From: an uncultured Acidobacteriota bacterium
GTDB taxonomy: Bacteria > Acidobacteriota > Thermoanaerobaculia > UBA5066
Direction: 5' to 3'
Assembly (NCBI GenBank): GCA_903845115.1
Contig: CAIMWE010000211.1
Span: 1-64,000, forward strand
DNA: 64,000 nucleotides
The number at the start of each line of letters is the position of its first letter. Positions within the stretch are counted from its first letter, which is position 1. Shown here one piece after another: positions 36,858 through 44,277 of this stretch. The position numbers were made by a program, and so were the translations under genes. The notes beneath the pieces are model-generated. The model worked only from the letters and a program-made list of their open reading frames with translations. It was not told the DNA's origin and ran no database searches.

Positions 36858-38070
36858 CTACGGGGTGGACGGCGAGTTTTCTGGAGTCGCCCTCGAGCCT
36901 GCAAACGGGGCAAGCAGCGATCGACCCGGCTTCAGGTTTCGCAGGAAACTCTCGACCGGAAGGCACCAGACCTTCCCGGCCCGGAGCTGTTCGGTTCCCC
37001 GGTAGAGGAGGATCGGCACGGCCTCCGGGTACTCCTCCGCGAAGGTCGCGAGGGATCGGAGGTCCTCTGGCCGGACCTTGCCCGTGTTCTTCACCTCGAT
37101 TCCGTAGAACCCGGCCTCGCCATAGACGACGAAGTCGACCTCGGCGCCGCCTCGGGTCCGCCAGAAGAAGAGCTCTCCGCCGCCGCCATAGGCGAGCCAG
37201 GCTCGGAGGTGCTGGGCCACCAGGCCCTCGAGCGCTCCGCCGTCGATCTCCTCCGGCCTGTCCAGGGGTCCCTTCGGTCGCAGCGAGCGGAAGACCCCGG
37301 CGTCGAACAGATAGAACTTCGGGTGAGCCGTCACCTCTCGTCTTGCCCTCTTCGAGAAGACACCGAGACGAAAGCCGAGGAGAAGGTCTTCGAGGATCTC
37401 CACGTAGCTCGCGACCGTCTTCCGTTCGATCTGGCGCTCGCGGGCGACGTTCGAGACGTTGAGCAGGCCGCCGTGCGAAAAGCTCGCCGCTTCGAGAAAT
37501 CTGGCGAAGGCGCCGACGTTTCGCGTCAGCCCTTCGAGCCGGACCTCCTGCTCGAGATAGAGGGAGGCATAGGCCCCGAGCACCTCGGCGGGCGCTGGCG
37601 AGGCGACCACGAGGGGAGCGAGCCCGGTAACGAGAGCGTCTTCAAGCCGGAACGAAGGGAGCTCGGCCGCCATGAACGGGTGGAGGCTCCGCACGCAGGA
37701 GAGCCCGGCCGGCCAGGAGGTCGAACCCGCCTCGCCGGAGCTTGCGGGCGCTGGAGCCTGTGAGGACGAATCTCCTCCGGTCCGGGGATTCCAGGAGGGA
37801 GTGGACGACCCTGAGAAGCTCCGGCACCCGCTGTACCTCGTCGATGACGACGGTCTCCTTCTCCGGGGAGCCTCGGACCAGGTCGCGTAGCCGTTCGGGC
37901 CGCGCCGCCAGCTCGCGTTCCAGATCCGGACGGAGGAGATCGAGGTACAGGGCTTGTGGGAGCGCGTTTTTCAGCCAGGTCGACTTCCCCGTCCCACGCG
38001 GCCCGAGCAGGAAGAAACTCTGAGGGGGCGGCTCGAAGAAACGAGGCGTCAACTCCAGTTTGAGACGCAA
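36858..38070 (-). pseudogene. AAA ATPase with DUF4143-type C-terminal domain, split by a frameshift
   Basis: The N-terminal part (38070 down to about 37700) starts LTPRFFEPPPQSFFLLGPRG with Walker A GPRGTGKST, Walker B VVIDEVQRVPELL and FVLTGSSARKLRRGG, reaching LLAGRALLR. The rest of the family (RSLHPFMAAELPSF, LYLEQEV, the winged-helix segment VARERQIERKTVASYVEILE and the restriction-nuclease-like FYGIEVKNTGK) continues in another frame from about 37694 to 36858. One extra base (or two missing) near 37690-37700 explains the break. These ATPases are common accessory genes of unknown role, sometimes toxin-antitoxin-like. It stands alone in a gene-poor stretch. A real two-gene arrangement with an internal GTG start at 37694 is possible but less likely. 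Confidence 0.85.
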
Positions 38071-38200
38071 AACGGTATCTCCACTTCCAGAATGCTGGAC
38101 ACGGGGGCCGTCCGTATCAAGTCACCGGGGCTGTCGTCTCCGAGGGAGCCAGCCATCCGCCGGCATCCTTGCTGGCTGAACGGGAAAGTCTCGCCGCAAT

Positions 38201-38236
38201 TGCTTCCACCGGGCACGAGTCTGCCCGGTGGAAGCA
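38201..38236 (-). terminator. Perfect 15-bp hairpin with 6-nt loop, likely terminator or 3-prime stabiliser of the repeat-protein gene
   Basis: Arms 38201-38215 and 38222-38236 are perfectly complementary, with loop CGAGTC. The hairpin lies 32 bases past the stop of the minus-strand HAF-like gene, where a terminator would be expected. On that strand the bases that follow are AATTGCGG, without a T tract, so Rho-independent function is uncertain; it may instead protect the 3-prime end or belong to a palindromic repeat family. Confidence 0.5.
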
Positions 38237-38268
38237 CAGCAAGGCGCGAGCCGAACTCGAGGCCCGGC

Positions 38269-39435
38269 CTAATTCGTCTGAGGATTCCGCACGAACGCGT
38301 GGTACACGTTGTTTGCGTCGAGAATGGTGCCTGAGATGGCACCCCGATCATTGAGACCTTGCGTCGTGGTCCCCTGGCCGGAAAATTGTGCCGAACCAGC
38401 GCCCGGAGCGTCGAAGACAGTGATGGCTCCGCTGCCCGTGCGGACGTACCCGTGCGAACCGAAGTACGAGTCCCACCAGGTCCCGGCGGTCAGGCCGCGG
38501 GAGTTGTGTTGCCAGCCATTCGTGCCCTCGCCGGAACCTGGGGTCGAGCCCGCCCCCGGAGCGTCGTAGGTCTTGAATTTGCCATCGTGAGTCCGGACGA
38601 ACCCGTGATAGATATCGTTCCCGTCGATCACGGCGCCTGAAATCTCCCCTTGCGGGTTGATGCTGTGGCCGATCGTACCCTGGCCCTGTCTGCCGTCGGT
38701 TCCCGCGCCGGGAGCGTCGAAGGTCGTGATCCTGCCTTCGGCAGTTCGCAGGTAGCCGTGGCGCACGTAGTTCTGATCGATGAACTGGCCTGCCAGATCA
38801 CCATCTGGATTGATGGACGAGATGGGCTGCACGATAGTGCCCTGGTAGGGGGCGGTGCCTGCGCCCGGAACGTCGAAAGTGGTGAACTTCCCGTTCTGCG
38901 ATCGCACGAAGCCGTGGAACACGTTGGCTGCATCCCGAAAGTAACCGGCAATCTTGCCATCGGCGTTGATTGCCGATGGGAACGTCCCCTGGGCTTTCGA
39001 ACCGTCGGTCCCTGCCCCGGGGGCGTCGAAGGTCGTGATGTGCCCGGAGGGGGACCGTACGAACCCGTGGTAGAGATAGCTGGCATCCTGGAAATCCCCT
39101 GTTATGACTCCCTCGACGTTGATGTCTACTCCTTCGGTGCCCTGCGACGAGCCCGCGACCATGCCCGAGCCCGGTGCATCGAAGGTCGTGATGTGCCCTC
39201 CGGGAGACCGCACGAACCCGTGGTAGACGGAATTCTTGTCGACTACCCCGCCGGTTATCGTTCCGCCGAGGTTGATCCCCCCGGCATACGTACCAGTGTA
39301 GGAGTCGGGGGCCGAGCCCGCCCCCGGGGCGTCAAAGACCGTGAAAGAGGGGCCTTCTGCGTCCGACCGAACCGGAATCGCCAGTACGGCGAGCGTCCCC
39401 ATCACGGTGATACAAACTGACATCCTGGATCTCAT
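38269..39435 (-). CDS. Secreted tandem-repeat protein (HAF-like extracellular repeats)
   Basis: A 388-residue protein with a signal peptide (MRSRMSVCITVMGTLAVLAI to about 26) and about seven repeats of roughly 50 residues. Each unit has the pattern G-x-I-x-G-x3-D, then YHGFVRSPSGHITTFDAPGA, then a Gly/Ser loop with QGT and an IN-x2-G turn. The regular beta-strand rhythm suggests a seven-bladed propeller-like fold. Similar HAF-repeat proteins are abundant in Acidobacteriota and thought to be extracellular, with no known activity. No sorting signal or anchor is seen at the C-terminus, which ends AFVRNPQTN. The repeats are close to each other in sequence, suggesting recent internal duplication. 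Confidence 0.85.
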   Translation of the reverse strand: MRSRMSVCITVMGTLAVLAIPVRSDAEGPSFTVFDAPGAGSAPDSYTGTYAGGINLGGTITGGVVDKNSVYHGFVRSPGGHITTFDAPGSGMVAGSSQGTEGVDINVEGVITGDFQDASYLYHGFVRSPSGHITTFDAPGAGTDGSKAQGTFPSAINADGKIAGYFRDAANVFHGFVRSQNGKFTTFDVPGAGTAPYQGTIVQPISSINPDGDLAGQFIDQNYVRHGYLRTAEGRITTFDAPGAGTDGRQGQGTIGHSINPQGEISGAVIDGNDIYHGFVRTHDGKFKTYDAPGAGSTPGSGEGTNGWQHNSRGLTAGTWWDSYFGSHGYVRTGSGAITVFDAPGAGSAQFSGQGTTTQGLNDRGAISGTILDANNVYHAFVRNPQTN

Positions 39436-39561
39436 GGTGCCTCCTTCTCGAGACCTGAAGCGTGGAAATGGCGAAAAGACGTCGGCGTGGACACGGGGAA
39501 AGAAAACGGCGAAAGCCGAACCCCGGTGTCAATGCGAGAGTCGCGTGACAGCGATCGACCA

Positions 39562-39825
39562 TCACCTCCTTTGTTCCGACTTCGGCAGCAGCGTCCGGGA
39601 GTCATTCGCCGCGTGGTCGATGACCGCGGCACGGGCGGCAAACGCTCCCGCGAGGGTCGGTGCAGAGAGAACGAGCCCGGCTCCGGTGACGGGGTCGGAG
39701 ATGCCGAAGGACCGGACCAGAAGAGAAGCCAGACCCGCCGAACCCAGCGTCGTGCCGGCGCCAGGGTGAGCGGCCCCTGACTTGTGCTGAGCTATTCCGG
39801 TGCGATTGGTAGTCATTGAGGACAT
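39562..39825 (-). CDS. Small Ala/Gly-rich hypothetical protein
   Basis: An 87-residue open frame whose ATG at 39825 is preceded by AGAGGAG at seven bases, a strong ribosome site for this genome. The middle (TTLGSAGLASLLVRSFGISD to about residue 70) is hydrophobic and Gly/Ala-rich, and the tail is charged. No family is recognised. It sits between the HAF-like gene and a double-glycine-leader peptide gene, in a stretch of small genes. It could be a small membrane-active or secreted peptide; a chance open frame cannot be ruled out. Confidence 0.45.
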   Translation of the reverse strand: MSSMTTNRTGIAQHKSGAAHPGAGTTLGSAGLASLLVRSFGISDPVTGAGLVLSAPTLAGAFAARAAVIDHAANDSRTLLPKSEQRR

Positions 39826-40239
39826 GTTCGAACTCCTCTATGGGGCCCCGGACAACACTTCCAGACGCTCTGTACCGCAGGCAGCTGACACCGCCGAAAA
39901 ATCCCCGGTGAGAGCCAAACAGCCCCACCTATGATCGATTGCGGTTTCAATATGAGACGGGGTCACGACTTTGTCAAGGGATCGCATCTCAATTTCAATC
40001 CAAGGGAAGATCGGATGGGCGGTCCCAGCGAGATTCTTGGCTCCGCCCCACCATCTCGACCGATGGGGTCCGTTTCAAGAGATCGTCCGCAGTTCTCCGT
40101 GCCTCGAGTCAGTGGCGGGCAATCGTCGAGTCCTTCTCGCCACGGAGTTCGCGCGATTGATTCTCATTGCCAGGACGGTCCCTGGCGGGAGATGATTCCT
40201 TTCGTCAGGTGCCCCCTGGGCACGGAAAGGGAACAGATC
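39826..40239. other. Non-coding stretch between two small genes, containing repeat copy A
   Basis: This 414-base stretch separates the divergent small protein (39825, minus) and the double-glycine peptide (40240, plus). Base composition is lower in GC than its neighbours around 39930-40020. It contains copy A of a 44-base imperfect repeat (40102-40145) and a GGACGGTCCCTGGCGGGAG segment shortly before the peptide gene. Open frames across it lack start signals and recognisable domains. It probably holds the promoters of both small genes. Confidence 0.5.
40102..40145 (+). repeat. 44-base imperfect repeat, copy A
   Basis: Matches copy B (41256-41299) at 37 of 44 positions without gaps; it begins CCTCGAG and ends TCTCGCCACGG. 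It lies about 95 bases upstream of the double-glycine peptide gene. Both copies are upstream of plus-strand genes for small or secreted products, so a shared leader or promoter element is possible. Confidence 0.65.
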
Positions 40240-40410
40240 ATGCCGGAACAGCCGAAGCTCAACGTGGAAGACCTGCCCGAGGACGAGAGCCAGCTGAACG
40301 AGAAGGAGCTGGACGCGGTCAACGGGGGCCTGGGGAGACCCGCCCCCATCAGGCCCACTCAGAGCCGCGGCGTGCTTCGCACGGGCGATCCTTGCATGGG
40401 AGGCGAGTAG
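40240..40410 (+). CDS. Second small double-glycine-leader peptide (possible RiPP precursor)
   Basis: A 56-residue peptide starting at ATG 40240, with AAGGGA about nine bases upstream. The acidic leader (residues 1-30) ends in LNEKELDAVNGG, matching the ELxxVxGG double-glycine motif of C39-processed precursors. The predicted released part is 26 residues, Pro/Arg-rich (LGRPAPIRPTQSRG), with a single Cys near the end (GDPCMGGE). No maturation enzyme is certain, but a SAM-dependent methyltransferase gene converges on it 138 bases downstream. It is related in leader logic, not in core, to the peptide at 11610-11840, which suggests several precursors served by shared export machinery elsewhere in the genome. 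Confidence 0.72.
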   Translation: MPEQPKLNVEDLPEDESQLNEKELDAVNGGLGRPAPIRPTQSRGVLRTGDPCMGGE

Positions 40411-40548
40411 GCCTGACTGCATCGACGCGGCCGGTTCGGTAGGCGGCGCCCTTTCAGGTGAGGGGCCCTGCGAGGCCCGCGGTCGACATCCGCTGGCACT
40501 GGCTCTGAAGCCTCGAGCGCTCTCGCGGGCGCGGCCGGAGGGGAATCC

Positions 40549-41121
40549 TCACTCCTTCTTCAGCAGGCCCCCCGCCTTCCGGAAGGTCGCGAAGCGTAGT
40601 TGATGGACCCCGCCCGCGCGCGTCTCCTCGAGCCCCAGCCCGGCGAGAAACCCGCGCGCCCAGTCGAGGGTCACCGGCCCCACCGGGTGACCGCCTTCGG
40701 CCGAAAGGACGCGAGCGGCGATGTCGAACCCCTCCGGGGAGAAGTCCACCAGCAGGAGGAGGCCGCCGGGCCTGACGACGCGGGCCATCTCGCGCAGGTA
40801 AGAGGCGCCATTCTCCACGTGGTGAAGGGTGTTGAACGAGACGGCGGAAGCATAGGTGCTGTCGGGAAACGGAAGAGCTGCGAACAACGACTCCTCGTAC
40901 TCGGGGAAGTGACCCTCGACGACGAGACCGCGGAGCTCGAGCTCACGGGCGACGTCGCTCGTCGTCGATCCGAGATTGAGGACGGGACCCTCGAGGAGTT
41001 CGACGCCGTCGAGGACGAGGGCGGTAGCGCGTCTTCCGTCGTATCCGAGCGCCACGAACGCCGCGCGCCACCTTCGGTGGGCCTGTCGCTCCTCTTCGAG
41101 CTGATCGGGAGTCGAGGTCAA
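40549..41121 (-). CDS. Class I SAM-dependent methyltransferase, TTG start
   Basis: A 190-residue protein starting at TTG 41121, which has AAAGGAG at about eight bases upstream. The Rossmann core has VLDGVELLEGPVLNLGSTTS (motif I, degenerate GxGxG), then YASAVSFNTLHHVENGASYL and MARVVRPGGLLLLVDF, typical of type 11 methyltransferases. The substrate is not identifiable. It converges on the double-glycine peptide gene, which makes peptide modification conceivable but unproven. Longer upstream starts were rejected because the extra residues overlap the repeat-containing non-coding stretch and lack ribosome sites. Confidence 0.8.
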   Translation of the reverse strand: MTSTPDQLEEERQAHRRWRAAFVALGYDGRRATALVLDGVELLEGPVLNLGSTTSDVARELELRGLVVEGHFPEYEESLFAALPFPDSTYASAVSFNTLHHVENGASYLREMARVVRPGGLLLLVDFSPEGFDIAARVLSAEGGHPVGPVTLDWARGFLAGLGLEETRAGGVHQLRFATFRKAGGLLKKE

Positions 41122-41463
41122 GATCCCGTCTCCTTTCGAGTGCCCGGGTCCGACGAACCGGGGCGGTTGTCGTACCTCCCCGCGCGCCCAGGTCTTCCGA
41201 GCCACCGTCGTGGGAGAAGGCCCTGACATCCGGCCAGGGCTTTCCACTGTACTCTCCTCGAGCCAGTGGTAGGTAATCGCGGAGTCCCTCTCGCCACGGT
41301 CGTGCGTCGCCGCCGGGCCCGGCGTGGCGGTGTCCGCGCTGTCGCGGCCGGCGCTCCCGGGGCTCGCCGGCTTGCTCGGCGCGCTCGGGGTGCGGCAGCT
41401 GATTCGACGATGACTGCCGGAAGGGATCTCAGGCAACGGCCACGATCCAGACAGGAGAAGCGG
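41122..41463. other. Non-coding stretch upstream of two divergent genes, containing repeat copy B
   Basis: This 342-base stretch holds the divergent upstream regions of the methyltransferase (minus) and the DUF1566 protein (plus). It contains copy B of the 44-base repeat (41256-41299), a short hairpin CCACTG/CAGTGG that overlaps its left side, and a GC-rich inverted repeat around 41312-41330. A short open frame running to TGA at about 41414 ends in LAGLLGALGVRQLIRR, a hydrophobic-then-basic tail, but it has no ribosome site and is not annotated as a gene. Confidence 0.5.
41256..41299 (+). repeat. 44-base imperfect repeat, copy B
   Basis: Partner of copy A, with 37 of 44 identical positions. 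It lies about 165 bases upstream of the DUF1566 gene. A six-base hairpin stem (CCACTG with CAGTGG) spans its left boundary; copy A has a weaker version of the same pairing. Confidence 0.65.
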
Positions 41464-41988
41464 ATGCGAAGAATCGAATTCCTCGCTCTGGGAGCGGTCC
41501 TGGCCCTCCTTCCCTTCCTGGCAGCGAGTGCGGCCACCGCACAGACCACCAAGGAGAAGGCCAAGGATTCCCCGGCCGCCGGGTCCGCCGCTCCGGCTGG
41601 CGAGACGGCCAGGGACAAGGGTTGGTGGACCGACGACAAGGGTCTGACCTGGACGACGAAGGACAACGGCGTCGGCGGCCTCACCTGGCACGAGGCCGCT
41701 TATCACTGCAAGACGCTCGAGCTGGGAGGGTTCAGCGACTGGCGGCTTCCCGCGATCGACGACCTGGACCGGATGTACGACGGATCGCTCCCGGAGAAGA
41801 CGCTGAGGGTCAGGCCACCCCTGGAGCTGTCCAAGGAAACGTGGTGGATCTGGAGCGGGACGGTGGACCCTTCGAACGCGTCGCAGGTGCTGGCCCTCGC
41901 CTTCCACACGGGAAAGCGCTACTCCTTCATCTTCTCCCTCCGCCGCGAGCACGGACGCGTTCTCTGCGTGCGCCGCGCCGGGGCGTGA
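41464..41988 (+). CDS. Secreted DUF1566 (Lcl C-terminal-like) domain protein
   Basis: A 174-residue protein with a signal peptide (RRIEFLALGAVLALLPFLAA to about 28) and a low-complexity Lys/Ala linker. The DUF1566 domain follows: GLTWTTKDNGVGGLTWHEAA, YHCKTLELGGFSDWRLPAID and WWIWSGT, ending in GRVLCVRRAG. DUF1566 is related to the C-type-lectin-like fold and is found in bacterial surface or adhesion proteins. The two Cys (HCKTLEL and VLCVRR) could form a disulfide. A ribosome site AGGAGAAG precedes the ATG. It is 30 bases upstream of the HtrA-like protease on the same strand, so they may be co-transcribed. Confidence 0.85.
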   Translation: MRRIEFLALGAVLALLPFLAASAATAQTTKEKAKDSPAAGSAAPAGETARDKGWWTDDKGLTWTTKDNGVGGLTWHEAAYHCKTLELGGFSDWRLPAIDDLDRMYDGSLPEKTLRVRPPLELSKETWWIWSGTVDPSNASQVLALAFHTGKRYSFIFSLRREHGRVLCVRRAGA

Positions 41989-42018
41989 AAGCGTGAGCGG
42001 GGCGAGAAGAGGGACGCC

Positions 42019-43209
42019 ATGAGCTCAGCTGCCGCCCGCCGCCTTCCCGGTCTTCGCCACCTCCCGCTGCTGGTCGTCCTCGCGATCGTTCCGCCAGCTC
42101 ACGGCGACCAGGCGGCGACACCGGTGAAGACGGACGCCGCAACGCCCTGTCCATCCTCGATCCCGGAGCTCTACGATGCCGTCTCCCCGGCAGTGGTGTC
42201 GGTCACGGCCACGGCCATCGACCCCCGGGAAGCGGCCGATCGAGTGACGCGCGTGGCGGGTTCGGGCGTGATCATCGACTCGTCCGGCCTGATCGTGACC
42301 AACTCGCACGTCGTGTTCGGCCGACGGGCAATCCTCGTCACGCTCGACGACGGCACCTCGGTCCCCGCTCGTTTGGTCGGGACCGATCCGATCTTCGACG
42401 TCGCTCTCCTCAAGATCTCCTCGCCCGAGACCAAGCCTCTCCCCTTCGCCGTCCTGGGGGACTCCGGGCGGCTGCGGGTCGGAGAGGAGGTCTTCGCGAT
42501 CGGCAATCCGTTCGGGCTGGAGCAGACGCTGACCCGAGGCATCGTCTCCGCGGTGAACCGGATCGTCCCGGGCTCGACCTGGTCCGTGCGCGAGCCGATG
42601 ATCCAGACCGACGCCGCGATCAACCACGGCAGCTCCGGCGGGCCGCTCGTCGACCGGTGCGGCCGGGTCGTCGGGATCAACACCGCGATCCTGCCCGACG
42701 CGCAGGGGATCGGGTTCTCGATTCCCATCGACCTGGTTCGCAGCCTCCTCCCCGACCTGCGGGACAAGGGCCGCGTCATCAGGCCTTGGCTCGGCGTGCA
42801 GGGGCAGGTCCTCCCGCAGCCGGTCCGGACGCTCTTCCGGACTTCTCCCGCCGAGGGCCTCCTCGTCGAGGTCGTCGAGAGCGGAAGTCCCGCGGCCGGC
42901 GCGGGCCTCCGGGGAGGGGACCTCGATGTCGAGGTGAGCGGCGCGTCCTACCTCCTCGGAGGGGACATCATCGCGGAGATGAACGGGAAGAAGATGGGAG
43001 AGCCGGCGTCGGCCGCGGCCGCGATCGCCTCCCTGAAGATCGGCGAGAAGAGCCGGATCACGGTGGTCCGAGGCGAGGAGACGCTGGTCTTCCAGATCCC
43101 GGTCGTGGAGCGGCCGATCCTCCCCATGGATGTGCCGTCGGGCCGCACGACCGCCGCCGCGGTTCACGGGCCCTCCGCCGCCTCACGCGCGAATCTCTGG
43201 CGGTTCTGA
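42019..43209 (+). CDS. HtrA/Deg-like periplasmic serine protease with PDZ domain
   Basis: A 396-residue protein with an N-terminal export signal to about residue 30. The trypsin-like domain shows His in VTNSHVVFG, Asp in FDVALLKIS and Ser in INHGSSGGPLVD. A PDZ domain follows from about residue 255 (PWLGVQGQVLPQ, LLVEVVESGSPAAGAGLRGG, GDIIAEMNGKKM). HtrA proteins degrade misfolded envelope proteins or act as regulated proteases. The catalytic loop reads NHGSSGG rather than the usual NPGNSGG, a conservative change. It has one PDZ domain, like DegS, but no obvious retained anchor. It probably shares a transcript with the DUF1566 gene just upstream. Confidence 0.93.
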   Translation: MSSAAARRLPGLRHLPLLVVLAIVPPAHGDQAATPVKTDAATPCPSSIPELYDAVSPAVVSVTATAIDPREAADRVTRVAGSGVIIDSSGLIVTNSHVVFGRRAILVTLDDGTSVPARLVGTDPIFDVALLKISSPETKPLPFAVLGDSGRLRVGEEVFAIGNPFGLEQTLTRGIVSAVNRIVPGSTWSVREPMIQTDAAINHGSSGGPLVDRCGRVVGINTAILPDAQGIGFSIPIDLVRSLLPDLRDKGRVIRPWLGVQGQVLPQPVRTLFRTSPAEGLLVEVVESGSPAAGAGLRGGDLDVEVSGASYLLGGDIIAEMNGKKMGEPASAAAAIASLKIGEKSRITVVRGEETLVFQIPVVERPILPMDVPSGRTTAAAVHGPSAASRANLWRF

Positions 43210-43411
43210 AAGGAGCCTGACCTCTCCCCGGCGAGACCGGTCAGCCCCGGGGCGGCCGCCCCTGTCCCATCCGTCCGCCCCGAAGGGAACGACGAGCACG
43301 TGAAAGCCTGGAGCGAGGCCCTCCGAGTCCGGTCCACGAATCCTCGCCGCTCGGCGTCGTTCACCCCGGCCCCGATCCTCGACGCCCTCCCCGCGCCGTA
43401 GAATCGCGTAG

Positions 43412-43633
43412 ATGGACGGACCGGACGTCGAGACGGCCGCCGAGCGGCTTCGGATCGCCTTCGAGCTTCACTCGTTCGCGGAGGCCATGGTGCGACAGAA
43501 CTGGTCGCGACGGCATCCCGGGGCGAGCGATGAGGAGATGGAGGCTGCCGTCGCCGCGTGGCTGGAGAAGCGTCCCGGGGCCGAGCACGGGGACTGCGAG
43601 GGACGCCCGATCCCGTGGCCCCGCCCCGTGTGA
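43412..43633 (+). CDS. Small helical partner protein of the nucleotidyltransferase (antitoxin-like position)
   Basis: A 73-residue protein: a helix (AAERLRIAFELHSFAEAMVR), then QNWSRRHPGASDEEMEAAVA and a tail WLEKRPGAEHGDCEGRPIPW. Similar small proteins precede nucleotidyltransferase genes in Actinobacteria and other phyla, from memory of the family pattern. Its TGA overlaps the GTG start of the downstream gene, so the pair is translationally coupled, an arrangement typical of two-component toxin-antitoxin loci. Its own function is unknown. The start ATG at 43412 lacks a clear ribosome site. Confidence 0.72.
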   Translation: MDGPDVETAAERLRIAFELHSFAEAMVRQNWSRRHPGASDEEMEAAVAAWLEKRPGAEHGDCEGRPIPWPRPV

Positions 43634-44229
43634 GTCGGCTCGAGGAGGCTCTCCGCCGTGCGGTCGAGGCCCTTCGAGGCTGCCGGCTTCGATGGGCCGT
43701 CGTGGGCGGGCTCGCCGTCAGCGCGCGAGCCGAGCCGCGCACCACCCGCGACGTGGACATCGCGGTGGCCGTCGCTGGAGACGCAGAAGCGGAGTCGGCC
43801 CTCTTCCGCCTTCAGGGATACGGCTTTTCCGTCGTCTCGGTCGTCGAGCAGTCCGCTCGGGGGCGTCTGGCGACGGCGCGGCTTCGGCCGTCCGCCGACG
43901 GAGCCAGGGGGATCATCCTCGACCTCCTGTTCGCGTCCTCCGGCATCGAGCCAGAGCTGGTGGATGCTGCGGAGGAGATCGACCTCGTGCCAGGTCTCTC
44001 CGTCCCCGTCGCGAGGACGGGACACCTGCTCGCCCTGAAGGCGCTCGCCCGGAACGACCGCGACCGCCCCCAGGACCTCGACGACATCCGCGCCCTGCTG
44101 CGCCAGGCGACCGCGGCAGACCTGGACGAGGCGAGGGAGGCTGTCCGATTGATCGAGGAGCGCGGGTTCGCCCGCGGAAAACAGCTCTCCGGCGAGTTCG
44201 AGCGCATCCTGAGGGACGAGGGCCGCTGA
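43630..44229 (+). CDS. Nucleotidyltransferase of the AbiEii/MNT-like superfamily
   Basis: A 199-residue protein starting at GTG 43630. The pol-beta fold signature is VVGGLAVSARAEPRTTRDVD, with the active-site Asp pair in RDVDIAV and a third acid in GIILDLLFAS. The C-terminal helices contain GHLLALKALARNDRDRPQDL, where the LxAxKxxARxxxRxxxD pattern matches AbiEii-like proteins. Such enzymes transfer NMP groups to RNA, tRNA or proteins and act as toxins or as modifiers of a partner. The upstream small protein overlaps it by four bases and is the likely partner. Whether the pair forms a toxin-antitoxin or defence module is inferred from arrangement. Confidence 0.87.
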   Translation: MSRLEEALRRAVEALRGCRLRWAVVGGLAVSARAEPRTTRDVDIAVAVAGDAEAESALFRLQGYGFSVVSVVEQSARGRLATARLRPSADGARGIILDLLFASSGIEPELVDAAEEIDLVPGLSVPVARTGHLLALKALARNDRDRPQDLDDIRALLRQATAADLDEAREAVRLIEERGFARGKQLSGEFERILRDEGR

Positions 44230-44277
44230 GGTCCCAGCTGGTCCTTCCGGGCCGCCCGTCGATCAGGCCTTTCGGGC

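Noticed and set aside
38201-38236. Hairpin as one unit of a CRISPR or REP array
   Set aside because: Only one copy was seen in the window, with no regular spacing.
40102-40239. Known riboswitch (c-di-GMP or cobalamin class) upstream of the peptide gene
   Set aside because: I could not find the conserved core bases of either class; only the repeat itself is supported.
41312-41414. Short frame ending LAGLLGALGVRQLIRR as a sorting-signal (PEP-CTERM-like) peptide
   Set aside because: No ribosome site, no clear start and no sorting enzyme seen; the resemblance is only a hydrophobic then basic tail.
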